From assembly GCA_002633005.1 (NCBI GenBank), contig NMRA01000020.1, positions 826,803 to 890,802 on the forward strand: DNA of 64,000 nt, given 5' to 3'. Under the pieces are notes generated by a model, which saw nothing but the letters and a program-made list of their open reading frames with translations, was not told where the DNA came from and did not search any database. Source of the stretch: Phoronis australis. Its lineage: Eukaryota; Phoronida; Phoronidae. The position numbers were made by a program, and so were the translations under genes. Positions 25,101 through 40,100 of this stretch are shown one piece after another (position 1 is the first letter of the stretch; each line of letters begins with the position of its first letter).

Positions 25101-28100
25101 CCAGCATCGTCTGTTATCTGACTTGTTGTTTACTTGAAATCAGAAAGATATTTTGAGCTTTGTTTCCTGAGTTTGGTGTCCTCTCTGCCATGGAACTTCT
25201 GTGTCAATCACTTCGTAATTTGCCGTGAGATTTTTATATGAGCAATGAGATAGTTATCCTTGCCGTTTAATTGGTATAGTCGCAGCTGATGTCTTTCAAG
25301 AAGCAAACCATATTTAGTGCATCCTTGACTGTTGTAGAAGATGAAGAGATGCTTAGTGAAGGACGAGAGTGCGCACCCACGGATGATGTGGTCAGTCAAC
25401 AGCTGCAGAAGAAATTCTCTCATCTTGACATGTCATGGTAAGAGTGAATTCCCTCATATTTTGTGTTTTTGGTTTGAATTAAGTCAACATTTTAACTAGA
25501 GAACTTCTGGAGAAACGGTAACTGCTTTTTTGGCTTCCCGCATCAGGTAAATGGCTTCCTCTTGAAGTCTGTTTCTATGCTATTTATATTTAGGTGTCTG
25601 TAATCTAAAATGAATTCCAAATGATAATAGGACTAATTGTTTCTCAAAACTAAATTTAGCAGTTCTTTTAATTGCTCGTTGATGACACACTGTTGCACGC
25701 GTGCACTCAGGGTGGCTTGGGGTGGCTCGAACGAGCCCCTCCATTTGACCAAGTGAGGAAAAAGGTCTGCCTCACAGAAACAAAAACTCCGAAAAAAAAG
25801 TAGAAAATGAAACAAAATTCCACTGAAAAGGTCAGAACTATCAAAATTCGGCGAATGCACAATTCATAGCTCTCTGAAGGTACCCCATGAATCTTCGTAA
25901 AAGGTCCACATTTTCCAAATTCGAGCCTCCCATTTTTTAGGCTGGGTGTGTTTATGTGTTGTCATGCAGTAAAGTTTCATGGTAATGGAACGGGGATATT
26001 TGAACTTTCAAGCTGAGGCTACACTGCAGTCTAGTTGAGCAGGATTTGATGTGTTTTTTAATTAATATATTAATTGTTAGAGAGAAATGAGCTTGACATT
26101 CCGCCTCAAAATCATTGCGTCGATGGCTCTGGCGTATCTCGCATTTTATGCCTTGTTTTTCAATCAAAGTTCACTTAAAATTCATCCACTTGCTATGAAC
26201 CTAATGCATGGTGTTGTTAATGAGGACCTTTGACTGCTAACACCATGTAGTCATTTCTGTGAACTGCACTGCTCCTGTTTCATGTCCTTCATAATTCTAC
26301 AACGTTATACTTGAATGGAGTTCTTTGTTATGCATAGCAATTAGAGACTGGTGTCAATTCAATTAATACGATCTCAGTCTTCACTAAAGGGTTTGTCTTG
26401 TTAGTCATTTCTGAATGTTTCTTTCAGTTTTGATGGAGAGTTTGTCAATGAATTGCAAACTTACGTACAGTATGGCCTGGCGAAGGATGTTGAAAAACTG
26501 GGTTCACAACCAGCTCACTTGACTCACCTGCGCAAACTACTCACCCATGCAGCAAAGGATTTCAACAAGTGAGAGATGACTTATGCACATTGTAGCTTGC
26601 AACTCAGATGTGGTTTTGGTTGAAGAATCAAACTTTATACATTTTTTTTGAACTTTAAGCTCAAGCCACAACTTCTTGTCATCGTGACATAAGTCATTTT
26701 TATGTGCCCACGTATTTATGTGGACGCATTATGCCGTCATCTCCATCTGTTCGTTCAGCGTCTATCTGTCCGGCGTCTGCTGTTCTATCTCCAAAACCTT
26801 TTGACGTATGTCCATGACATTGTGCACATATGTTCCTTTAATGGATGGGACGGCATGAGCGAACTTTCAGACGGATCCGACTACCGGTGTGCCTCCTAGT
26901 GGCATTTTTAGTTTTTTAGATTTACCTCAATATCTCCAAAGGTCCTCAACGTATTTTCTTAAAATTTGGCATATAGGCATCTATTTGTAAGGTGACGCTA
27001 TCCTCTCGTTTTCGGATGGATTTGACGTAGTTTGCGCCACCTAGTGGCTATTTTTACTTGTTTTTTAGTCTGTTTTTTTGCGTCCACCCCTCTATCAACC
27101 AAACCGCTATAAGGATGATTGTGAAAATTGGCATATTCTCACTATGAAGAGGATGACCAACCATAATTTTCTGATGATTTAGACTACTGTGGCGCCTTCT
27201 AGTGGCATTTTTTTACACCCGCGGCTGTATCTCCTAAACCGTTTGCAGAATCTTTGCAAAATTTAGCAAGTGTATTCATATGATGTTGACAACAGATGAC
27301 AGCAACTTTCGGACGGATCTGGCTACCAGTATTTTCAAAGATCCTCAATGGATTTTCAGAAAATTTGAAATGTAGGCATCTATTGGTGAGATGATGATAT
27401 CCATCTGTTTTTGCATGGAATCGAAGTACTTTGCGCCGCCTACTGGCCATCTTTCCTGTTTTTGAGTTGGCGTCCACCCCTCGATCAACCAAACCATTCT
27501 AAGGATCCGATGATTTTGAAAATTGGCGTATATGTTCTCAGTGTGAAGAGGACGGTTGACGATAACAAATTCGACTTCTGTGGTGCCTTGTAGTTTTGTT
27601 TTGTTTTACGCCCATAGCTGCATCTCCTTAACACATTGCAGGATCTTTATTAAATTTAGGAATTGTATTTTATTTTATATGAAGCTAACAACATACAACG
27701 ACGTCTTTCACGCTGTGTTTATAGTGACAATTTCATTTTTCTCTTTTCCATAGTTTGTTTCTCTGAAGTTCCTTGACGGATTTTTATGAAATTTGGTAAA
27801 TAGCTTTCTACTAAAGGAGTGATGGCATGTTCTCGTTTTCAGGTAGATTGGACGTTTTTGCGCCATCTAGTGGCTGTTTATGAAACAAATAAAGAACTCT
27901 AGAAGCACACCATTTGCATTGCATTCGTGGGCGCATTTCAACGCTCTGCGTTGTTCTTGTTTAACATTTCAGAGCTTTGTAGGTGCTTCACTTAAAAATA
28001 TTCATACTGATTAGATATTATTTTTATGTCTTGTGCTTCTTTTCCAAATGTTTCTTTTAGAATTTAATAGTGTTATTAACAAGGCTAAACTCATGGGACT

Positions 28101-31100
28101 CGATGAGGTGACGTTTTTGACCGCCTTAGTCTGTGGCCATCCTCATAATGATTGATTGAATGGACTTTTGGTCATACAGTGAAGTTTCCCAAGGTGGAGA
28201 AAGTAGCATGATATCATTGTTAGCCAATGGGGGTTCTAACATAGGTCACAGTTCATCACTCTATCATCAGTTTTCTGAACACAGACAGAGACTTTTTACT
28301 CTGTGCACTTTGTTTTCTTGGCAATATTATGAGAATAGGACTTTAAATTTTCTCAGTCTATAACACGATTGTAAATAATGGAATGGTTGATGATGATCCA
28401 TTTGTTCACAAAATACCAGGTCAAACACTTCTGAGATCGTGTGTAGTGAGCCATTGTTTTTCTGTAAACAGTGGCTCACTTCACATGATCGTAGGAGTGT
28501 TTGTCCCTGAATAGGAGACTTTCAAGTCACAACATAGTTCATGTGGGACCAGATACCAGTGACCTCTAGAGGACGAATGAGGAAGCAGTTTAATGTTGTT
28601 TAAAATGCTTCATTTTTAATTGCATACTAGTTACATTGTAAAAGGGCTTTTTCACAATGGCTGCGAGCAACAAGTAGTTAATAAATTGAGTGTACAAACC
28701 CCGCCAGGACTCTGACTGGCTTTGTCAAACTTGACAAACATCTTGTCAGAATTATGTACTTTGTAGTATTTAGTTGAACATTTGGGGCAGTAAAGTGGCA
28801 TTTTTGTCGATTATTAGTCAAGAGTTTAATGTGATGTCTTTGCGCCTAGACACCAATTGCTTATTTGTGAATGGACTACTAAGACAAGGTGGCCCAGTTA
28901 TGACAAAGTGCCCCAGTGGAGATTTTATGAAATTCAGCGAGAACTAAAAATAGTTTTGTATAAAAAAAGGATATTTAGTTGTGGCTTTTTGCATCAAAAC
29001 TTTGTCGGATATTGACTTCCTGTTCCTCAAGTGGCAATATGAGTCTGCGATCTCATCTGATCAGCTCCCATCGCATCCTGAAAGCCTCCATTCTCTGTCC
29101 AAAGTGGCTGTCGCAGACCTGCTGGAGTAACTTTCATGAAAAGACTAAGGACACAAATTTGGTCTTACTCTCCCTCTTCCCATTTCTTTGTCAAATGAAT
29201 TACAACGTTCTGTCGTTCAGCAACTTTTCCAGACGTGAGGGGTGCTAAACGTGCGATAACGTCTGACTCTTTTGTTAACTGCCCAGCTCAGTCTTTTGTC
29301 CCGTATGATAACAAGCAGGCCAATTATCTCCCATGCTTCAATGGAAACGTATGGTGGTTGCACGCTATTACCGAACGCGTATGAACACAGACAAACCCAG
29401 TGCGTTGGTAATCCGTTTGGACAGAATAGATTGTCTTAACTTCTGTTGTTTTTGAGCGATTTTGGTGATTCAAAAACGGAATATGATCAGCATTTGATGA
29501 GGAATTCAGAAATTCTATTGGTTTAAGCTCAAATATGTTGTAACTTAACTTTCATTTTTAGCAGCCCAACCCAGTCAGGCTAGATACGATCTTATTGGAG
29601 ATTAGAGTAATTATCGAACAAAAGAGCGCAGGCCCGCCAACCATATATGTCAGAATGGAGTTAATCAGTTGTGTAAGATATTGGCTATAGGGGTAAACTT
29701 CCCAACTTGTAGTTAGGCTATAGAATCGAACAAGTTGGGAGCAACGGGATGTCGCCGTCATGGAATGTTTAGTGAAAGAGATGTATTAGCACATCTGTTC
29801 ACTGTTTGGAAATAATTTGTACAAATTTTCAAGCCACTAACTGATTTTATCTTTTGCTGAAGTTAATTTTTTAGAAATAGCTGTGTGAAGCATAAATTTT
29901 TGTCCTAAGTCCTTTCAGTCACTTTTCACAAAACAGACCCCTCGCAGTGCACCGAGTTGAATCTGAGTTCGAAGAACCCTTGTCTTTGATGTTTCTTAAT
30001 CTGAATCTGATTTTGTTTATCATTTTCCCCTATCTTTCCAGAGAGATGTTGATGTTTCTAAGAAAAGTTGAGCTGTGTCGTCAACTGTTCAGCATTGCTT
30101 CAGCCAACCCTGCTGCTACTAAGTTCATTCATGAAAAGGTACTACAACCATATACAACACCATATTTAAGCGTCTCACTTTTTCTTTTATTTAAAAGTAT
30201 CTTATGGTAAAAATTCTTCAGTTAGGGTGAATATCTGCGATTTGAGACACCGAAATGTAAGCCAAAAATAAAATTTTCTTAATTCTGAAGGTTCATCATA
30301 TTTCTCAAAACATCCGACACTGCGTTTTGTGTGTAACAACAGTGTTTTATTAATAATAGGCTTGTTGGCTCTTGAAGTTATCAAGAATGGCCGCTGATGC
30401 AACCTGTTTGTACATCACATGATTTGTAACATCAGCGCCACTGTTTGTTTGTAGTTGATCTTAATTCTTGAATTTAGAACGGTCAGTATTGCCTATTTCT
30501 CTATCCGCCTTTCTATCTGCCAACCCACACGAAGGATCATTATGAAATTTCAGAGAATGTGGATGGCTGGCATTGATTTTTGGTCAGCCCAACTTCCCTA
30601 AACGCAACTTAGCTTTTCTTTGTATGTGCCCAAATTCCAATTTTCGTGAAATTTGAAATTGGCAAATAAATGTTCATCAAGGATGCGACATCACTTACCT
30701 TGTTTCATAGGCATTTGACTTATGTTGTGCCAGTCATAGATTATGTATTACATGACACTAACAAACAATCCACAAAGCATGCTGTTTGCAGTGCAGTGGT
30801 GTGTGCATGTCAATGCATAACATTGCTTTACTTGTTCTGTAATGCAGACAGGAACTCTTCCCTGTTGTTGTAGGAGGACGCTCCCTTAGACATGGAGACA
30901 TTCCTAGAGAGACTGGGACAATGTAAAGAGATAGTAGAGACTGTTGAAGAGAAGGTATTGTGCATAGTGGATGGTTTGGGCGTGCTGCATCAAACTAGTC
31001 TAGGCTACAGAACAGTGTGACTGAATCACTTGATCACATGTCAAGTTAAAAATTTCTATACTGTCCGAAATCTCAGAAATGGCTGATTGAATTGAAGTGA

Positions 31101-34100
31101 AAATTTCAGATACTGTGCTTGATACATTTCAGCTGTCTAAAGCATTATTCATTATTTGCTTGAAGGACTATCAAAAATTGGTCTTCTAGGATTTTTGTGA
31201 AAAAAAATCAAACTTGGAATAATATGAAAACAAGACGATACTTTGGTTAACTGTACTGCATTTTAAATTAAAGAAATTTGGCTGTAGTGTGATATTTATA
31301 CTCAATGTATATGAGCTATGAAATGTCCCTGTCTTTTTGTTTATTTTTCTAAAAACTTGTCACATGACATCCTTACTTGTAGAATGGATCGAGGAAAAAA
31401 TCAAATCTTTAATAAGTCTTTCTATTTTCAGAAAACATATGTCTTTTTAAGTTTAGCTCACACAATTTGGTTTAATACTTGGCCAAACCTGCTGACTAGC
31501 TTGCACAAAACTTTAAATTTAAATAAATAAGTTTATTAAAATTTAGAGGTGAAGGCATTTAACCAAACTTGGTCGTGAATCCAATGGGATATGGTATGTT
31601 CATACTGGTGTCACCTAGAAGTACAGGTTGGGCTGTGATCTAATACAGGCACTAAGTAACTTAGAGAAGGTGGACTTAATAGATAAGCTAACAACTCCTA
31701 GTGTCGCATAAATTGTTTGATAAGAAGAGGCATAGAAACAAATTAGATTTTCTCATTGAGATGTCAGTGTTAGTGCCAAGGCACAAAACAGTCAGTGTTA
31801 TTCTCAAATTTATTTTCTGTCTCTGGTGTTATGGGAATGGAATACCAGCCTGCTCGATGTTGTAAAAGGTATAATTTGATAGCCAGGAGGCCGGCATGCA
31901 TGAGGAAACTAGATGGCCTCTTTGAATGTCTTTAAAGCCTATCTTGAATGGTAACACCTTAATTTGGTTCCTACAGTATGTTAAGAGTATCGCTCTGAGC
32001 CCACTAGTGCCATAGATTGCCAAATGTAACGAACTGTTAGGCGTATTGACTTGCTTTTGCCTACGTCACCGCAAGAATCACCTTTTAACTCAAACAGCTG
32101 TGAATAACACCCTCACACATTGGTGTTCTATTCAGACCCCTATTCAATACAATTGTTACCGGCCTTTTGTTGTTTGTGCTGGGATCTTGCTGTGATGCAA
32201 CATGGCACAGAAAGGCAGCTTCACCTATCATTTGACGGGCTTACATTTGCGTGACTGATTGAACTTGCGTTTTCTTATTTTTCTAACTAAGGCTTTGCTA
32301 GGACTATCTGGTTAGCCCAATACATCTAGAATAACAAAATTCTGTTGAAGTTTGGCTTTAATTCCACTCAACATCAAGACTTTTTGTACGTACACAGGAT
32401 CTCAGCATTTTGTCGTCACCTTTACACTAATTTAGTTTAAACTTTCTAACGTCTTTGAAGGCTTTGTTATAAACAGGCCTAAGCTAGCATTATATATTCT
32501 CACTAAATAAGTCCTATTGTTGTAAATTTTCTAATTTTTATCAAGTTCTGAACAAGGTTATGCTGATCAAATTTAGAGTTTGAGCAGCCCAGCCCAACGG
32601 GCTGGACTTTGATTGATTGAATGTCAGTTTTGATATGTGATATTGTTGTACTGAAATCTTTAGATTGGTTTGTTTTGTGTGGCAGTTGTACTTTTGACTT
32701 ATCGCCTGATTTGGTTTGATAAAGAGATGTTAATCTCAAACATTTATTGACTATTGCAACTTGTCTATTTTGATAGAACAGAAATGTTTGCCCTAATAGG
32801 CAACAACCAATTACTTTGCTGAAGCACTGGTTCAAAGTTTAAATGTTGTACATGATGTGTTTGCCAGTGGACTGTTCCTTTTGTGAGCTGGTACAGAGAA
32901 AATCATCATCTGGAAGATCTAAAAATTTTTAATTCGTTTTGATGTGGTATTGGAATTCCATACTGTGACAGATGTAAAGACTGAAATGTTTGATACTAAA
33001 ATAGAATTTAAATGATGGTAGCAAATTAACTTTAATTCATTCAGTCTCAGAATGAGTGAAGTTGCATTTTGCCCTGTTTAGCTGTCCCTAAACAAAAAGG
33101 GAATTAAGCCCGTTACTCTTATAAAATAAGTCTAAGTACCGGTAATTTCCTTGCCATGATAGAACTAAGTTTTCTTTTACCAAGACCAAGAGTCATACAA
33201 GGCCAAGAAACATATCGAAAAGTCGTCAAATATATTGTCAGTGGTTGGCCAACTTTGAAATTCGAAAGGTGGTGTGTAGAGAGTTTCATTCAAAAGTACA
33301 CAATGCACTCAAAACAACCAGACCATTTCCCGTGACTGGGAACATTGTTGATCAACTGTCAGTGGTCCAAAAGTTAATGCTTCAATTTACATTACAAACA
33401 ATGCTTTGAAGAAGCTCCAATATCCACAATTCTTGTAAATGTAAGAAGTTGAAAAACATGTCAAAGCATTTCTTATCAGTCTTCTGATGGATGCCAAATC
33501 AAAATACAATGAGTTACACTGCTGTTGGTGTGGATCATCTGCACTTGCCAAGACTTTGGTCTTGGTAGTGGTGGACACATACAGTGTGGCGTAATGTTTC
33601 TGTCAGCTAGTTGATTACCCTGAAGATTGTTCGCATTTCATTTAAGGCTATCCAGGCAGCAAAATCATTTTCCTCTTCAACGGCATCCTCTACAGGGGAT
33701 AAAGATGATGTGTTCGATGACAATAAACCGCTGCGCCCCTTCACGTCAAGATACACTTCAAAAAGGAAGGCTATTATTGCACCATCTTCGTTTGAGGTAC
33801 AAAGACTTGTGAGACCCACTGCCTCATCTCTCAACACAGTTTGTCTTACTAGGGTTATCAATCCATGTATTGCATTAAAAAAGCCAACTTTTGATTGAGA
33901 CCATTTTATGTTTTGAAATGCGTCCCAAATTCGTAAAGTTGGAGTTGACAGTTTTTTATTGCTTGAGAGCAGGTTCTAAAAAGTTGGCTTAACACGGGAT
34001 GTCATTTTTAGTGCCGAGCATTGTCTCGAGAAAGAATAACAAACTGTCAGATGGCGTCAAATCATGAAAATCAAATTTCACACAATGCATTACATTAGGT

Positions 34101-37100
34101 AGCTAAGGGTTGGATGTTCATGACTAATGCTTTGGTTACATGTCTGGGGATGCTTGACCCACAATCCTGACGATTTTGAATTCTGTTAGGTTACCTAGGC
34201 TGCTTGGTTGAGCAATTTTTATCATAATATATCAGTACGTAGTGATTAATGTTTTTTATTCAGACTTCTTGCAGGTGCTCCGAAAATTGCCTGATTGGAA
34301 GATATGAAGTCATTGAACTTGGATTTATCTGTGACTGGTCATTTTGGACACGTTCAGTTTTGGCGAACCTTAAATCTAATAGTATGATCTTCTGTGTGTT
34401 GTTTGCAGGTGAAGCTGATGGGGAATTATGGGAAGGCTAGCACTATAAATTTGACAGTGGATGTTCATGCTGGGAAGCTGTACGCTGTCAGACCAAACAA
34501 AGATGTGCTGGACGACTCTAACACTTTTCACGTTGACAAAGGTAAAAGTTAAAATTGTAGCTCAGACTCAATGTAAGTGAGTCATTACTGGTTCACCTCT
34601 GGTTTTTTTGTTTAAAATAGTTTTATGTAGTAGTAAGTTTAGAAATGAAGTCTGGTTTGGGTTTTTAGGTCACTTCGTACTGAGCTGAAGGAATTCCCAA
34701 GTTTTGTGAGTCATAATCCATAATAGTCTAACTTGTTATTTATATCATGTGATGACCTATGAACTTAAGATTAAATACTCTGGGTAGCAGTTAAAAGCTT
34801 CATTGCTGTCCTCAAAAATGTCAGGCTTACCCGACATCATTGTGTGACTGTGCTGAATTCATCATGTTGGCTAAGTTATTGAAATTCATAAGACAGTGTG
34901 TTATAAAAATTCCGTAGTTTGGTACAGTCTCTAAAATTTTGGACTCTGGAATTCAAGACAAAATCTTCTTTATTCTGAAGATTGATGCATGGGTAATTAG
35001 AATTACGCGACATTAATTTTTGTCAATAGAGTCTGAATGTAGACCTTTACGGTTCATGGAGTCCTAGAAAATATCTGTCAACTCATCATGTTCACACGTT
35101 GCCATTTTGTGTGACTTATGGGAGAATAATCATTTGTCGTTGGGCATAATTTTTGACTGGCCAATGTTACCTTTTTAATACGCACTTGCATTATTTGTAT
35201 GTGGGTGCATATCGCCATCATCTCTGTCTGGGTGTCGGGTAATTTTTTTGTCTGTGGATGTATCACCTGAAGCCTTTGAAGGATCGTTGTGAAAATTAGC
35301 GGATGTACATGATTTTAATGGAGCTGAAAATGGATGACTAGGAGTTTCAGACCAATCAGGTATCACTATGCTCCTAGTGACAATGATTTTATGTATGCCT
35401 CAGTATCTTAAGTTTGTAATTCATCAATTGGTTTTAGGAAAATATGATTCTGTTAAGGAGGTGAGGATGCCGTTTCATTTTTTGGTGGCCATTTAAACAA
35501 TTTTGAGTACTTCTTTTTTTACGCCTGCTCCTCTATCCGCCAAACCGCTCAATGTATGGTTGTGAAAACTAGCAATTATGTTTATGATGAGAAGACTGCA
35601 GCTGACTTTGATTTTTGGACAATAGTCATATGTTCCTTCTGTGGTACACCTTAGTGGAAATTTAATTTTTGTGTCCATAGCAGGTATCTCCTTAACATGG
35701 TGCAAGATCTTTGTGAATTTTGGATTATGTGGTCCTGCAGAGATGGCAACAAATGACAATGAGACTCAGACCAATCTTACACCTACAGTAGTTGTGCTCC
35801 CTAATGGCAATCTTAATTTTTTGTTTCCTTTAGTATCTTTAGTTCATGGATGGATTTTTTTGTAAAATTTGGCCAACAGGTTTCTATTGAGTGAGGCAGC
35901 AGATGAATGCCTTTTCATTTTCAGGCAGATTTGAGACATTCTGTGCCACCGAGTGGCCATTTTCGTTATTTCGAGTCGTTTTTTGGCATCTGTCTTTATC
36001 TGCCAGACTGCTCAAGGGAGTAGCAAACAACATTATTTTGTGTTCCGGATGAGGAGAACCTGGCTGATGTTGATTTTCGGACGTGTCTGAAAACCGTAGT
36101 GCACCCAAGTGGTGATTTTTTCCAACATGGTTGTAACTTTCGATTCCTTTACAGAATGTTTGTGGGTGTTTTGCTATAAATGTGACAATGGCTGCCCATG
36201 ACTTTTAGGACAGTTCTGACTACTGCAGTGCCCCCCCATGGCAATTTTAGTCTGCATCTTTGGAGTTGCTTGGCAGATTTTCATGAAATTTGGCAAATAT
36301 TTTTACATGAAAGAGATGTTGATGCCTTCCAATTTCAGACAGGTTTGATGGATTCTACGCCATCTAATGGCTATTTTTAGTATGACGCTGAAAACACCCC
36401 TATAAGCACACCATTTACAGTATAGTCGTGGGCACATTTCAGTGCTCAACCTTGCCCTTGCTCTAAAACTTGGTACATGCTTCGACCTTGATCATAATAA
36501 TTTATTTATCATGTCCCAAACTGGATAATGTTTACCATACTGTCATCTATGTACTTGTATTGTGTAGTTCTGCAGTTGATCAAGAACACTGCTAACAACT
36601 GCCGTCTGGAAGTGTTGGTTGAAGGACGAAAGAAGGACTGTTACCAGTTCACTGATGTCCGAGAGCGGGAACACTTCTGCCAGTTGGTGCAGAGAATGAA
36701 GAATATTCACTCTGTCAGCGAGGAAACTGACCTCATCTCTGTGTTTGTCGGCTCATTCAATATGGGTGAGATTTGAGCAGCTAGTTCAATTTTACTACAC
36801 AAAGCAGCCATTCCTGCCATTGTGGAATAAAAAACTTGGACTTTTGAAGTAGACTGCATGTCCTTAGCAAGGTTAGAAATAAGTTTAGGACTTTACAGGT
36901 ACTGAAAGTGATGTCAGAGGTAAATATTGTGACCTGCCAGGGCTGTTGCAAACATTCTGCCAAATAATTCGGTTCGGTCATTATAGTACGGAATTACTGC
37001 ATAGAATGTCTTGTTTTTATGACTCCAATGTACACTAATTAAATGATTTTACCACAAACCCATCTTTTGCAATGAATAAACCAAATGAGTCCATTTACTC

Positions 37101-40100
37101 TCAGTATTAAAACTAGTCGTGGCGTATTCCTTACTAATCTGAAGGGATATTAATCAACACTGAATTTATGACAATAAACCGTCAAAAGGTGGGTTCGTAG
37201 GGAGCTTTAAAGGCAGCACTGTTGAGTTACAATAGATTTTTTTCTAAACTAATTTTCAATGCTTGGATAATTTAAGTTTTTGTGCCTTGCACAGTGATTA
37301 TAATGATATCTCTCTTCACTGTGTGTTGTCTCACTTAAAACATCCAAAAGGCATACAACTTTCAATTCATCCAGATATACTTGTAATTAGTCTGATGTGT
37401 TTGCTCTGACTCAGCGCGACTCGAATGGTGTTCTTACTCTAGGAGATTCATCATTCCCGGTCGACACTTCTGAGTGGTTTAGGTGCCAAGGTAGTGGCAA
37501 GACTGTGGCAAAGAACCTTAGTTATGACCCTCATGACTTGTGTGCCATTGGGACCCAGGAAAGTTCAGGATCTGAGAGGGATTGGGCTAATAAGGTGAAG
37601 GCTGCATTGTTCGAAGCTGTTGGTGTCGAATACCATGTGGTAAGTTGCAAACATTTTGGGATTGGTACAAAATCACTGTTTTGCAAAATGATTTACAAAC
37701 TTTCGTGGGTAGAAGCCCACTGAGTGTACCCTAAAAGTCAGAATAGTTTTACATTCAATTTTTACGTGTCTGTCTGTGGTCATTTCTTCAACTCTAATTT
37801 TATTTTGTTGTTTTTAGATAATTATGTATTTTCTCATTCTTTGTACTTTAGTCTGTACAGTGTAGCTGCGACAACCCATGTGAAAAAATGATCTACTTGT
37901 TTATTAATTTGTCTTACTCTTTTTTGTTTGAGATGAGTGAAGCATGATCAGAAATACGTTATTTGCTAAATATTATTTCTGTCTGCTCCTAGGTGACCAT
38001 GTGTTCATTATGGGCCATGAGACTGATCATACTTGTCAGACCAGAACATAAAAACAAAATCAGCCATGTCCAGCAATCCACTGTAAAAACGGGCATTGCC
38101 AATGCTCTGGGTAAGAACAAGACTGGTCTTACTAATAACTGTTGTATAATATGGAACGCTTCTAAATGTGCTATATTGAGTGGGCGCATTTTTCTGTCAT
38201 TCTCGTCCGGCAGGCCGGTGTTTGGCTGGCATTTGGTACTGTATCTCCAAAATACTTTGATGAATGTTCGCGAAATATTGAAGACATGTTCCTATCAGGG
38301 ATGGAGCGACACAAGAGAATGTTTGGATGAACTAAAGTACCACACTATTTTCCTTCTGGCAATTTTATTTTTTATGTTAGGCTCTATATCTTCTGAGTTT
38401 TGTGATAGATTTGACAAATTGTTGTCTATTATCTAGGCAATGAGGCCTTCCCGTTATCAGACAATTATTAATCTGCACCTTCTAGTAGCCATTTTTGTTG
38501 TTTTGCATGATATGTGTATTATTTCATTCTTGTTCGCCAAATGATGATTTTGGCTGACATTCGATCGACGGACAGGTCAAATAACTGTAAGAACTCCCTA
38601 GGGGCAATTTGGTGTTGTTTTCGTATCTTTACTTAACTTATAAAGTTCCTTGATGGATTTTCATGAAATTTTGGCAGATAGGTGACTGTCTGTTATAAAG
38701 ATGATAAGACGTTTCCATTTTCAAACAAATTCCATCTGTCATTTGTGCCCCCTGTTGGCCATTTTTGTTATTTTCATGTCAGCATGTTCCCTAGTTTCAG
38801 AGAGACTTCACTATATGCTGTGCCCCCTAATGGCCTTCTTTACTAATATTTATTACACAATATAAATAAGCACCATTGGGAGCATTACAGTTTGCGATTC
38901 AGCTTTAGGGGCCTTTCAAAGCTATCCATGTGTTTAATTTATTGTCAGTGGTTTAGGGTTGTTCAGAGCACCCTGCTCTTCACTGGATTAAGTTGGATTC
39001 AGTTTCAGGTAAGTTTTTCAATGACTAGTTGCCATTTGACTGCTACAATTGATATTAATACCTTCATGGTCTTCAGTCTTTAAAGGGAATACATCTTTGT
39101 GACATTCTGTATTCTGTCGAGCAAGTCCTGCTGTCTATTCCATTACTAGTCCCATAACTAATCCTCATAGTCCCATTTTGGGTTCGGAGGGTAACTTATT
39201 CCCGCCTGGCTTAGAATATTGTGCACACAGTTGTGCATCAAGGGAGTCCTTCAGACACATTATACACCTTTTGTATTTGAGACAGGCAAGGTCAGGGAAT
39301 GTAGTTCTTTGTGAATACCTTGCTTTTATTCAAGACATACAACTGACGCATTTGGCCTGTGTAACTGAACACAGATTAACAAAGTGTAAAAAGTCCAGAC
39401 TGAGAAAATTTTTTATTACTCTAAATAGGAAACCCAGAAGGTGAGGTTGGTCACATTAACTGACAGTATTGTGTAAAAACTGAGCAGATTTTCAAGAGTA
39501 TTGCNTTTACTTAACTTATAAAGTTCCTTGATGGATTTTCATGAAATTTTGGCAGATAGGTGACTGTCTGTTATAAAGATGATAAGACGTTTCCATTTTC
39601 AAACAAATTCCATCTGTCATTTGTGCCCCCTGTTGGCCATTTTTGTTATTTTCATGTCAGCATGTTCCCTAGTTTCAGAGAGACTTCACTATATGCTGTG
39701 CCCCCTAATGGCCTTCTTTACTAATATTTATTACACAATATAAATAAGCACCATTGGGAGCATTACAGTTTGCGATTCAGCTTTAGGGGCCTTTCAAAGC
39801 TATCCATGTGTTTAATTTATTGTCAGTGGTTTAGGGTTGTTCAGAGCACCCTGCTCTTCACTGGATTAAGTTGGATTCAGTTTCAGGTAAGTTTTTCAAT
39901 GACTAGTTGCCATTTGACTGCTACAATTGATATTAATACCTTCATGGTCTTCAGTCTTTAAAGGGAATACATCTTTGTGACATTCTGTATTCTGTCGAGC
40001 AAGTCCTGCTGTCTATTCCATTACTAGTCCCATAACTAATCCTCATAGTCCCATTTTGGGTTCGGAGGGTAACTTATTCCCGCCTGGCTTAGAATATTGT

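Noticed and set aside
33607-33861. 84-codon minus-strand frame
   Set aside because: It overlaps SHIP exon 8, which has homology and correct splice sites; the minus frame has none.
37397-37442. Start of SHIP exon 11 at the upstream ATG or CAG (37397–37420)
   Set aside because: These give the wrong phase after exon 10; the CTCTAG at 37442 keeps phase 1 and the NMG–D junction.
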